Assembly (NCBI GenBank): GCA_947625485.1
Contig: CANQOP010000005.1
Span: forward strand, 1 to 64,000
Reading direction: 5' to 3'
Origin: an uncultured Clostridia bacterium
Lineage (GTDB): Bacteria; Bacillota; Clostridia; Oscillospirales; Acutalibacteraceae
DNA length: 64,000 nt
The notes beneath the pieces are model-generated. The model was not told the origin of the DNA. It was given only the letters and a program-made list of their open reading frames with translations, and did no database searches. The position numbers and the translations under genes are program-made. Positions 55,940 to 64,000 of this stretch are shown here, one piece after another (the first letter of the stretch is position 1; the number at the start of each line of letters is the position of its first letter).

Positions 55940-57589
55940 ATGCAGTTATTTAAGAATTTTTGCGATTCTGTGGTTGATGAAAACGGATTGCTTATTGATT
56001 TTAAACTTAAAATTCCCGAAAATTACAACTTCGGCTATGATGTAGTAGATGAAATGGCGAGACTTGCACCTGATGATACAGCGCTTGTATACACAAATCC
56101 CGAAAAGGATGAAAAGACGTTTACTTTCGGCGATATTGGCAGACTTAGTAATAAGGCGGCTAATGCGCTCAGGTCGCAGGGTATAAAAAAGGGAGATAAA
56201 GTGCTCGTAATATTAAAGCGTAACTACGAGTACTGGTATGTAGTTCCCGCGCTGCACAAGCTCGGCGCAGTTGTTATTCCTGCGACTAATATGCTCACGG
56301 TCGAGGATATTGCATATCGGGTTGAAACGGCGGACATTCGCTATGCAATCTGCACTCCCGACGGAACATCTGCCGAGGATATGGTCGAGGTAATGAATAG
56401 TAAGGAGCAGCTTAAAAAGGTTTTTATAGTTAGACGCGAGCTTGAAAACACTCTTAATCTTACAAGGCTTATCGAGAGCGCCGATGATGATTTTGAGCGT
56501 ACGGCAACAAATGTCGAAGAGCCTATGCTCATTTACTTTACATCGGGCACAACAGGCTATCCGAAGGCGGTTATGCACAACCACACATACACGCTGTCTC
56601 ACATTATTACCGCAAAATACTGGCAGAATGTTCAGGAGAACGGTCTGCACCTTACAGTTGCGGAAACAGGATGGGGAAAGGCGTCGTGGGGTAAAATTTA
56701 CGGTCAGTGGCTTTGCGGCTGTGCCGTTATGGTTTATGATTTCGATAATTTTTCACCGCACAAGCTGCTAAGAGTTATGGAGAAATATAAGGTCACGTCG
56801 TTCTGCGCGCCGCCGACTGTCTACAGATATTTTATAAAGCGCGATATGAGCAAATATGATTTATCTTCGCTTAAACATCTTACCACAGCAGGAGAAGCGT
56901 TAAATCCGTCTGTGTTCGATAAGGTGTATGAGCAAACAGGACTCAGACTTATGGAGGGTTTCGGCCAGACCGAAAGCGTTCTTATGCTTGGAAACCTTTT
57001 CGGCTCAAAGTCAAAGGTAGGCTCGCTCGGAAAACCGACTCCGCTGTATAATACGATTATTGTTGACGAAGACGGAAACGAACTGCCCGAAAATGAGGTT
57101 GGGGAAATCGTTGTTGTTCCTGAAGAAAAGCAGTACGGTATATTTATGGGCTATTGCGGCGATGAGAGCCTTTACAAAAATGTATGGAGAAACGGAGTTT
57201 ATCACACGGGCGATACTGCTTATAAGGATGAGGACGGGTATTATTGGTACGTAGGCAGGATTGACGACCTTATCAAGACCAGGGGCTTCCGCGTAGGTCC
57301 GTTTGAGATTGAAAATGTGCTTATGAAACACCCTGCTGTGCTCGAATGTGCGGTAACAGGTATTCCCGACGCATCCAGAGGTCAGGCTATAAAGGCGACC
57401 GTAAAGCTTGCAGACGGCTTTGAAAAGAGCAGAGAACTTGAAAAGGATATCAAACACTTTGTAAATAAAAGGGTTTCTTCTTATAAGCATATTCAGGTGC
57501 TGGAGTTTGCCGACGAAATGCCTAAAACAATCAGCGGAAAAATTAAGCGCACGGATATTCGCAATATTGACAGAAGCAAGGTTTGCTAA
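55940..57589 (+). CDS. AMP-binding acyl-CoA synthetase
   Basis: YFTSGTTGYPKAVMHNH; GFGQTESVLMLGN; GRIDDLIKTRGFRVGPFEIE. Confidence 0.92.
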   Translation: MQLFKNFCDSVVDENGLLIDFKLKIPENYNFGYDVVDEMARLAPDDTALVYTNPEKDEKTFTFGDIGRLSNKAANALRSQGIKKGDKVLVILKRNYEYWYVVPALHKLGAVVIPATNMLTVEDIAYRVETADIRYAICTPDGTSAEDMVEVMNSKEQLKKVFIVRRELENTLNLTRLIESADDDFERTATNVEEPMLIYFTSGTTGYPKAVMHNHTYTLSHIITAKYWQNVQENGLHLTVAETGWGKASWGKIYGQWLCGCAVMVYDFDNFSPHKLLRVMEKYKVTSFCAPPTVYRYFIKRDMSKYDLSSLKHLTTAGEALNPSVFDKVYEQTGLRLMEGFGQTESVLMLGNLFGSKSKVGSLGKPTPLYNTIIVDEDGNELPENEVGEIVVVPEEKQYGIFMGYCGDESLYKNVWRNGVYHTGDTAYKDEDGYYWYVGRIDDLIKTRGFRVGPFEIENVLMKHPAVLECAVTGIPDASRGQAIKATVKLADGFEKSRELEKDIKHFVNKRVSSYKHIQVLEFADEMPKTISGKIKRTDIRNIDRSKVC

Positions 57590-57599
57590 AGGAGACGTT

Positions 57600-58022
57600 A
57601 TGAGCTGGGAATATAACAGAAGGGTAAAATATTACGAAACGGACAGAATGGGAGTTGTTCACCACTCAAACTATCTCAGGCTTCTTGAGGACGCGCGAAT
57701 GGAGTGGCTTAGGGATAACCTTATTTGCTACAGTGAGCTTGAAAAGCGCGGCGTGATTATCCCTGCAACTTCCGCGTCGGGAAATTTTCTAAGCTATCTG
57801 CGCTATGACGACCCGTTTAAAGTAATAATAAGACTTGTCGGTTTTAAAGGCGTTAAGATGCATTTTGCGTATCAGATTATCAACACGGAAACGAACGAAC
57901 TCTGCTATGAAGGAGAAAGCACGCATTTCTTTGCTATGGACGGAGACTATAAGCCATATCTTTCGTTTAGAAGAGAATTTCCCGATTTATACAGTAAAAT
58001 GCTCGCTCTGGTTGAGAATTGA
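57600..58022 (+). CDS. acyl-CoA thioesterase (YbgC/FadM hotdog family)
   Basis: RRVKYYETDRMGVVHHSNYLRLLEDARMEWLR; ATG 57600 with SD aaggaga. Confidence 0.9.
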   Translation: MSWEYNRRVKYYETDRMGVVHHSNYLRLLEDARMEWLRDNLICYSELEKRGVIIPATSASGNFLSYLRYDDPFKVIIRLVGFKGVKMHFAYQIINTETNELCYEGESTHFFAMDGDYKPYLSFRREFPDLYSKMLALVEN

Positions 58023-58039
58023 TTTAAATCCCTACGAAT

Positions 58040-59353
58040 TTAGAATAAGTCCCCGTTTGCAGGGTTATTCAGTACTTCTCCGTTTTCCGCAAAACGCGAG
58101 CCGTGGCAGGGACAATCCCAAGAGCGTTCTGCCTCATTCCATTTGAGAGCACAGCCGAGGTGGGGACATCTCTTTTTGGAAATAGTGAGTAAATTAGCCG
58201 TAGCTTCAAATCCGTTTATAAAAAGCTGCGGCTTTAAAATGCTCCTTGACGGATTGAAAACGTCTGCAAATTCATTGGGCTTTCCGAGTACCGTATCGCA
58301 CAATATCATTGCGGATACCATAGAACCCGTCATTCCCCACTTGTTGAAGCCGCTTGCAACGTAAAAATTCGGGGTGTTTTTTGAATACTGTCCTATATAC
58401 GGTATGTCGTCAAGACTCATACAGTCCTGAGCCGCCCAGAAGAATTTTTCCTTTGCCGTCGGATAATATTTTTTAGCGAAAAGGCGCAGCTCACCCCAGT
58501 TGCCGCCTTTTTTTCCTGTGCGGTGTCCTCCGCCTCCGAGTAGCAGCAGGTTACCGTAATTTCTGAACGACAGTCCGCTCCTGTTTTCGTCGACATACAT
58601 TCCGTCCACATTCTGTGCGTTTTCAAGCGCGACAACGTAGGAGCGGTGTTGGTACAGCTTGAGGAAATAACTGCCGTGTTTGTTGATAAACGGAAAGTGC
58701 GTCGCGCAAATTACCTTGTCCGCGTGGATTTTCCCGAATTTCGTAACAGCCGTATTACCAATCATTTCGCGAACGAAGGTGTTTTCGTATATGTTAAGTC
58801 CTTTTGAAATTTTAGCGGCAAATTTTAAAGGGTTAAACTGAGCCTGGCCAGAAAACTTTACCGCGCCCGCAATTTTTATCGGCAGGGGAGAGCTCGTGCA
58901 AAACTCCACTTTGTAACCGATTTTATTCAGAGCGCTGATTTCATTTTCTATCTTTTTTCTGTCGTCAACGCTGTAGACAAAATTGTCCTTTATTTCATAA
59001 TCGCAGTTTATATCTTTGCATAAGTCGGCATATTTTTCAAATGCCAGCCTGTTAGCGGAAAGGTATTTTTGCGCCGCGTCCGTTCCGTAGCCTTTGAGAA
59101 TTTTCTGATATATCAGGCTGTGCTGAAAGGTTATCTTCGCGGTTGTGTTTTCGGTCGTACCCGAGCAAATTCTGTCCTTCTCTACCAGAACATATTTAAC
59201 CCCGTTTTTGTGCAGAAAATATGCGGTGAGTAATCCCGCCATACCGCCGCCGATTATGAGAACGTCAGTACGAATATCCTTTTTTAACTGCGGAAATTTC
59301 GGCAGACCCACCGTGTCCGTCCATACCGATTTCATATCGTTCACCTTTAACAC
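58040..59353 (-). CDS. FAD-dependent oxidoreductase with C-terminal Rieske [2Fe-2S] domain
   Basis: DVLIIGGGMAGLLTAYFLHKNG; CPHLGCALKWNEAERSWDCPCHGSRF. Confidence 0.92.
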   Translation of the reverse strand: MLKVNDMKSVWTDTVGLPKFPQLKKDIRTDVLIIGGGMAGLLTAYFLHKNGVKYVLVEKDRICSGTTENTTAKITFQHSLIYQKILKGYGTDAAQKYLSANRLAFEKYADLCKDINCDYEIKDNFVYSVDDRKKIENEISALNKIGYKVEFCTSSPLPIKIAGAVKFSGQAQFNPLKFAAKISKGLNIYENTFVREMIGNTAVTKFGKIHADKVICATHFPFINKHGSYFLKLYQHRSYVVALENAQNVDGMYVDENRSGLSFRNYGNLLLLGGGGHRTGKKGGNWGELRLFAKKYYPTAKEKFFWAAQDCMSLDDIPYIGQYSKNTPNFYVASGFNKWGMTGSMVSAMILCDTVLGKPNEFADVFNPSRSILKPQLFINGFEATANLLTISKKRCPHLGCALKWNEAERSWDCPCHGSRFAENGEVLNNPANGDLF

Positions 59354-59359
59354 GGGCGT

Positions 59360-59635
59360 TTATAAATCCTGCAAATCCGCTGCGGGTATATCGTTCTCAA
59401 TATTATCCCGAGCCAGGTCATTGTCGATTGCAGGATAAACCGAAGGAATAGGTTTTTCTTCCGAGAACGGGGTTGTGTGAAACACCTTTAGCGGCGGTGC
59501 GTCAGCCTCAGTTATAATCGGGTTTGCTTTCTCTTTTCCGTGCTTTGCCTTTCCCTGTATTTCGGGCACGGGCGCAACCTCGTTATGCGGCTGATTGTGC
59601 GTCCTCTGCGGACGTGCCATTCCTTTTTTTGCCAT
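59360..59635 (-). CDS. small hydrophilic hypothetical protein
   Basis: 91 aa, no TM; SD gaggtgat before ATG. Confidence 0.5.
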   Translation of the reverse strand: MAKKGMARPQRTHNQPHNEVAPVPEIQGKAKHGKEKANPIITEADAPPLKVFHTTPFSEEKPIPSVYPAIDNDLARDNIENDIPAADLQDL

Positions 59636-59663
59636 AAAATCACCTCAAAATAGAATATTTAAA

Positions 59664-60341
59664 TTAATTATAACTATAGAGCGTCAGTACATTATTGTTG
59701 TCGCACACTCCGAGGAAAACTTCCTTTGCGCTTTTGTACCCCTGCTCTTCAAGCTGTTTTTTCAGCCAAGTTGTGTCAAGTCCCATTCGTCTTAAATTTC
59801 CGTCAAGGATTCGTCCGTCCATAATAATTTCGGTGTTAAAATACTCGGACTGCGGCGAAAGATTCATATCCTCGGGGTTGAGCGGACGTTTTGTGCTTAC
59901 TGGAAGAACGCTTAGCTTGCCGTTGTTCTCAAAAATTGCTGTCTGAATGTCGCTCAGGTTAAAATATCCTTCCTGCCTGCACATAAGCAAAAATTCACTA
60001 AGCTCAATTTTTGCTTTTTTCATATTCTTGCGGTACAGTTTCCCGTTGTTCATAATTATTGTAGGAGTGCCGTTTAAATATTTGCGGACTCTTGGGAACT
60101 TCATTGATACAATACTGAGAGTAACCGAAATAATACCGTAAATAATCATAGCGTAAATTGCTTTCCACCAATGATCTTCCAGAGTCGTTGCGATTTCGGC
60201 AGCAATAGAGCCGATTGTAATTCCCGTGATATAGTCAAATACATCAAGCTGTGACACCTGCTTGTGTCCCATTATTTTCGTGATAATAAACAATGCAATA
60301 GCCGAAAAAAGCGATGCCAAAACGACTTGTAAAATTTCCAT
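59664..60341 (-). CDS. DUF421 (YetF-like) membrane protein
   Basis: KIMGHKQVSQLDVFDYITGITIGSIAAEIATTLE; start 60341 with SD ggaggt. Confidence 0.9.
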   Translation of the reverse strand: MEILQVVLASLFSAIALFIITKIMGHKQVSQLDVFDYITGITIGSIAAEIATTLEDHWWKAIYAMIIYGIISVTLSIVSMKFPRVRKYLNGTPTIIMNNGKLYRKNMKKAKIELSEFLLMCRQEGYFNLSDIQTAIFENNGKLSVLPVSTKRPLNPEDMNLSPQSEYFNTEIIMDGRILDGNLRRMGLDTTWLKKQLEEQGYKSAKEVFLGVCDNNNVLTLYSYN

Positions 60342-60508
60342 AGCATACCTCCGTAGTTTATTACAAGTATGCCCTGCATCGGTAAGAATAAACAAAATTA
60401 AACGAAACGGATTTTGAAATAGCTGTTGTTTTTTAAAAATTATGTGTTATCATATTATTACAGCTAAACGTATTTTTGGGCTGAAAAAATACAGAAAGAG
60501 GTAATATT

Positions 60509-61078
60509 ATGAAAAAGAATTTAGGAGTTGTTCCGGGCGTTTATCCGATGCCTGTGCTTATGGTTGCGTCTTACGACGAAAACGGAAAAACGGACGTTAT
60601 GAACGCCGCGTGGGGAATGATTTGCGGAATGGATAAAATCGCACTTTTTATAAGCGAAGGTCATAAAACTACTCAGAATATTCTGAAAACCAAAGCGTTT
60701 ACGGTAAGTATCGCCGACAAGGAGCATATGGACGTTGCGGACTTCTTTGGTATCGCAACAGGCAATAAAATGGACGACAAGTTTGAGCGCACGGGATACC
60801 GTGCGGTAAAGAGCGAGCTTGTAAACGCGCCGATTATTGATGAATTTCCGTTCGTTATGGAGTGCGAACTCGCCGAAGTCGTCGATACCGAGAATATGTA
60901 TGCTGTCGTAGGTAAAATCGTGAATTCTCAGGCGGAGGAAAGCGTTCTCGATGAAAGCGGAAAAGTTGTTCCCGAGAAGCTCAACGCGCTCATTTTCGAC
61001 CAGTTTAAAAGCGGCTACTATATCAGCGGCGAAAAGGTCGGCAAAGCGTGGAACGCCGGCGCAGGTCTGATGAAGTAA
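60509..61078 (+). CDS. flavin reductase-like (FMN-binding) protein
   Basis: PMPVLMVASYDENGKTDVMNAAWGMICG. Confidence 0.88.
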   Translation: MKKNLGVVPGVYPMPVLMVASYDENGKTDVMNAAWGMICGMDKIALFISEGHKTTQNILKTKAFTVSIADKEHMDVADFFGIATGNKMDDKFERTGYRAVKSELVNAPIIDEFPFVMECELAEVVDTENMYAVVGKIVNSQAEESVLDESGKVVPEKLNALIFDQFKSGYYISGEKVGKAWNAGAGLMK

Positions 61079-61124
61079 AATGCGTGCAGGTCTCTTTTGG
61101 ACATAAAACCTTGAGTAGAATACA

Positions 61125-61162
61125 AATATAGCGGCACTTTTTTAGTTTCCGCTATATTTTTT
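61125..61162 (+). terminator. intrinsic terminator
   Basis: aatatagcgg-cacttttttagttt-ccgctatattttttg. Confidence 0.75.
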
Positions 61163-61255
61163 GTCAAAAATTGAAAAATTTTCTGATTTTTGTTCTATTT
61201 TCGAGAAATTTGTGATAGAATAAAAATAACATTTTTAACAATGGGGGTAAAAATT

Positions 61256-61930
61256 ATGAAGTACAAAATCGAAGGCGGAAATTTACCGTATCTTACAATC
61301 GCTCTTGAGCAGGGCGAGAGCATTCAGTGTCAGTCCGGCGCGATGTCTTGGATGGACGATGGAATCACAATGCAGACCAAGGGCGGCGGAATCGGAAAGA
61401 TGTTCGGCAGAATGGTTTCCGGCGAGTCAATGTTTCTCAATCATTACGTTGCCGAGCGCGGCGGAGAGATAACGTTTTCTTCTCACTTCCCGGGCAGTAT
61501 TATGGCTATGGAAGTAACGCCGGACCGACCTGTTATTATTCAAAAGGGCGCTTTCCTTGCTTGCACCGAAGGCTTACAGGGCTCTATTCATTTCCGAAAA
61601 AAGGTAGGAGCGGGCTTTTTTGGCGGCGAAGGTTTTATTATGCAAAAGTTTGAGGGTAACGGTCTTGTTTTTCTCGAGATTGATGGCTCTGCACATACTG
61701 CCGAACTCGTATCCGGTCAGAAAGTCATTATTGATACCGGTTACCTTGCCGCTATGGACTCAACCTGCAGTATGGATATTAAGATGGTAAATGGCGCCAA
61801 GAACATAGTGTTCGGCGGAGAGGGCCTTTTCAATACCGTAATAACAGGTCCGGGAAAAGTTGTTATTCAGTCTATGCCGATTTCAGGAACAGCAGGCGTA
61901 ATAGCTAAATATATACCTAAATCCAACTAA
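61256..61930 (+). CDS. AIM24/TIGR00266 family protein
   Basis: YLTIALEQGESIQCQSGAMSWMDDGITMQTKGGG. Confidence 0.92.
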   Translation: MKYKIEGGNLPYLTIALEQGESIQCQSGAMSWMDDGITMQTKGGGIGKMFGRMVSGESMFLNHYVAERGGEITFSSHFPGSIMAMEVTPDRPVIIQKGAFLACTEGLQGSIHFRKKVGAGFFGGEGFIMQKFEGNGLVFLEIDGSAHTAELVSGQKVIIDTGYLAAMDSTCSMDIKMVNGAKNIVFGGEGLFNTVITGPGKVVIQSMPISGTAGVIAKYIPKSN

Positions 61931-62089
61931 AATATTTATTTAACACCGAAAGAAATTTGTGGTAAAAGTTTTCTCTATTAAAAAATTATTTCCATTTGAC
62001 AAAAATCATCGTTAATGTGATTGTTTTGCGCTATATTTGTGCTATAATATTACTGTAATTATGATTTTGTAAAAGAAAAGGTGATAAAA

Positions 62090-62476
62090 ATGTCTGAAAA
62101 CAAAGATAAAACTTTTGATTTAGAGGCAGCTGAGGTCGCGGACGACGAGGCTGCAGCAGAGGAAGCTTCCGATATTGAAGAAACTGCTCCTGCTAATGAA
62201 ACTGCCGAGGAGAGCGAAGAAGAGCCGTCCTCAGAAATTTCCAACAAAGCGGATGAGACTGAAAATGCTGAGACCGACGAGCCTGAATCGGTCGTTGTTG
62301 AGGAAGTAGTTATCGAGTATGACGATGACGACGATATAGACGAGGTTGAAAAAATGCTCAGCGACGACGAGATTAACAGGAAGAGAACAAGAAGAGCCGC
62401 TATAGGCGCAGGTATCGCGGCTGCCGGAATAGTCGCAGGTATTGCGGCAAAAATTATACGCGGCAGGCGAAAATAA
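62090..62476 (+). CDS. highly acidic protein with C-terminal hydrophobic helix and basic tail
   Basis: about 90 acidic residues-rich stretch then AAIGAGIAAAGIVAGIAAKIIRGRRK. Confidence 0.65.
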   Translation: MSENKDKTFDLEAAEVADDEAAAEEASDIEETAPANETAEESEEEPSSEISNKADETENAETDEPESVVVEEVVIEYDDDDDIDEVEKMLSDDEINRKRTRRAAIGAGIAAAGIVAGIAAKIIRGRRK

Positions 62477-62509
62477 CCTCATAAACAGTTAAAGGTTAAT
62501 TGAATTTTA

Positions 62510-62536
62510 AAACACCGTGCAGTTTTGCGCGGTGTT
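62510..62536 (+). terminator. intrinsic terminator
   Basis: aaacaccgtgc-agtttt-gcgcggtgttt. Confidence 0.75.
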
Positions 62537-62958
62537 TATTCTTTAAAAGAAATTTATTTTTAAAATACGTATTTAAAAGCAATATAACAATCACATAATT
62601 CTCATAATGCGGCATTATGCACAATTGTTAAAGAGGAGTTCTCTTAAAATTACGAAGAGAGCCTGCGGTAATTGCAGAGTTAAGAAGTTTTATGTAACTT
62701 TTTTGTGCGCCATTATTTTTCACCTTTTTTATTATATCTATATATTACAATGCTTACCAAAACCAACAACCTTGATAATTTTGATGTATCTTTTAAACTA
62801 ACGGTTCAGTTCAAAATATTTGTAATGTATGTTGTATAAAATTTATATATTTCATTTTAAGATTATACAATTGTTAGTGCAAACATCTATTGACGGTAAA
62901 AATGTTTTGGAATATAATTATGGCAGATTATTCCTGAGACCAGAAGGAGAGAATTAGT

Positions 62959-64000
62959 GTGGTAAAAGTGAGAAAATATATTGCGGTTATTATTGCGTTG
63001 CTTATAGTTTCGGTTACAGCTGCGTCAGTCCCTGTGAACGCTGCTGATAATACTGAAAACGCTTTCACGCAGAGCGCGGGAGAAAGCACCCAGAGCACGG
63101 TTTCTGATACCGAGGGAGTAAATACAGAGCCGACTTCTTCAGAAACAACAGAAAATACAGAGCCGACATCTGCCGAGCCTGCTACGGAAGTTACAGAGCC
63201 TACGACAGAGCCGACCACTGTTCCAGCGGTAATACCCGATAAAATAGAAAAGATAATAGTCGGAAAGATAACGGACGCCTCGCTCACCGTAAAGTGGAGA
63301 GCGAGCAAAAATGCTACAGAATATAATGTTTACCGCGCTGTCGAGCAGGCGGACAACAAGCTTGGTAAGTATAATTTGTATAAGACTGTTACGGATTGTG
63401 TGCTTAACGAAACGGGACTTAAGCAGGCGACTAAGTATTCGTATAAGGTTTACGCATGTCGTGTTTCCGGCGGCTACAGCACTCAAAGCGATTGTGTTTC
63501 TATTTCTGCTTTAACTAAGCCCAAGGCTGTTTCCGCCTTTAAGGTGACAAAAAAGACTACTGACGCCGTTAAAATGGTGTGGAGCAAAAACTCCAGAGCG
63601 AGCAAGTACGCTATATATCGATCAGCCGAGAAAAAGGACGGTACATACAGCGCATACAAATTATATAAAACTCTCGGTAAAGCCAAAAAAGAGTTTACCG
63701 ATAAAAAACTGGACGCAGGCAGGATTTATAAATACAAAATTGTTGTGCTGAGAATTAAAGGCGCGCTTACCTCACAGAGCAAGGGTGCGGCGCTCAAAAC
63801 CATCACACATCTTAATGCAGTTACTGACCTTAAAAGTCCAAAACAGACCACCTCTGCAATAAAACTTACGTGGAGTAAGGTCAAGCGTGCCGACAAGTAT
63901 CAGGTTTACCGCGGAAAAAAGCTCATTAAAACCGTAAAGAAAACCGCGTTTACAGACAAAAATCTAAAAAACGGCAAGAATTATAAGTATTCTGTACGTG
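62959..64000 (+). CDS. secreted protein with Thr/Glu/Pro-rich linker and Fn3-like repeats (runs off window)
   Basis: GTG start with SD aggagaga; signal peptide VRKYIAVIIALLIVSVTAASVPVNAA; linker TEPTTEPTT; repeated YxVYRxxxKxxGxY...TYKYKV Fn3-like units; promoter TTGACG-N17-TATAAT upstream; missing from ORF track because it is open at the 3' edge. Confidence 0.85.
   Translation, partial: MVKVRKYIAVIIALLIVSVTAASVPVNAADNTENAFTQSAGESTQSTVSDTEGVNTEPTSSETTENTEPTSAEPATEVTEPTTEPTTVPAVIPDKIEKIIVGKITDASLTVKWRASKNATEYNVYRAVEQADNKLGKYNLYKTVTDCVLNETGLKQATKYSYKVYACRVSGGYSTQSDCVSISALTKPKAVSAFKVTKKTTDAVKMVWSKNSRASKYAIYRSAEKKDGTYSAYKLYKTLGKAKKEFTDKKLDAGRIYKYKIVVLRIKGALTSQSKGAALKTITHLNAVTDLKSPKQTTSAIKLTWSKVKRADKYQVYRGKKLIKTVKKTAFTDKNLKNGKNYKYSVR

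Overview
64 kb of a low-to-mid GC Bacillota (Ruminococcus/Oscillospiraceae-like, by inference) chromosome. Most of it is ordinary housekeeping: ruvCAB, glmM, an ecfA1-ecfA2-ecfT module, truA, cvpA, pgsA, a ClpE/ClpC-like ATPase, tRNA-Gly(UCC), yifB/comM, a sigma-70 factor, htrA, cysK, a LicD/GT2/YfhO cell-surface polysaccharide cluster, a GH13 enzyme and an acyl-CoA synthetase. Two metabolite riboswitches lie on the minus strand, each upstream of an ECF S component: THF (folT) and FMN (ribU). Parts that deserve a second look: (1) a small secreted protein followed by a tandemly duplicated FtsX-like permease, an ATPase and a second permease, with a mosaic divergent ectodomain and a decayed ATPase fragment marking the duplication junction (6.2-11.4 kb); (2) a PadR / HAAS-like membrane protein / small secreted protein cassette divergent from an XRE regulator (1.4-3.4 kb); (3) a mosaic insertion-sequence scar that splits the folT terminator hairpin and carries an HExxH-motif fragment overlapping a zinc-ribbon ORF (18.2-19.45 kb); (4) a 1867-aa surface protein with a 147-bp repeat array and a near-identical 234-bp repeat array (50-55.6 kb); (5) a GH13-DUF1653 fusion. 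No CRISPR array, prophage or rRNA operon was seen. All family calls come from reading the sequence; no database search was run.
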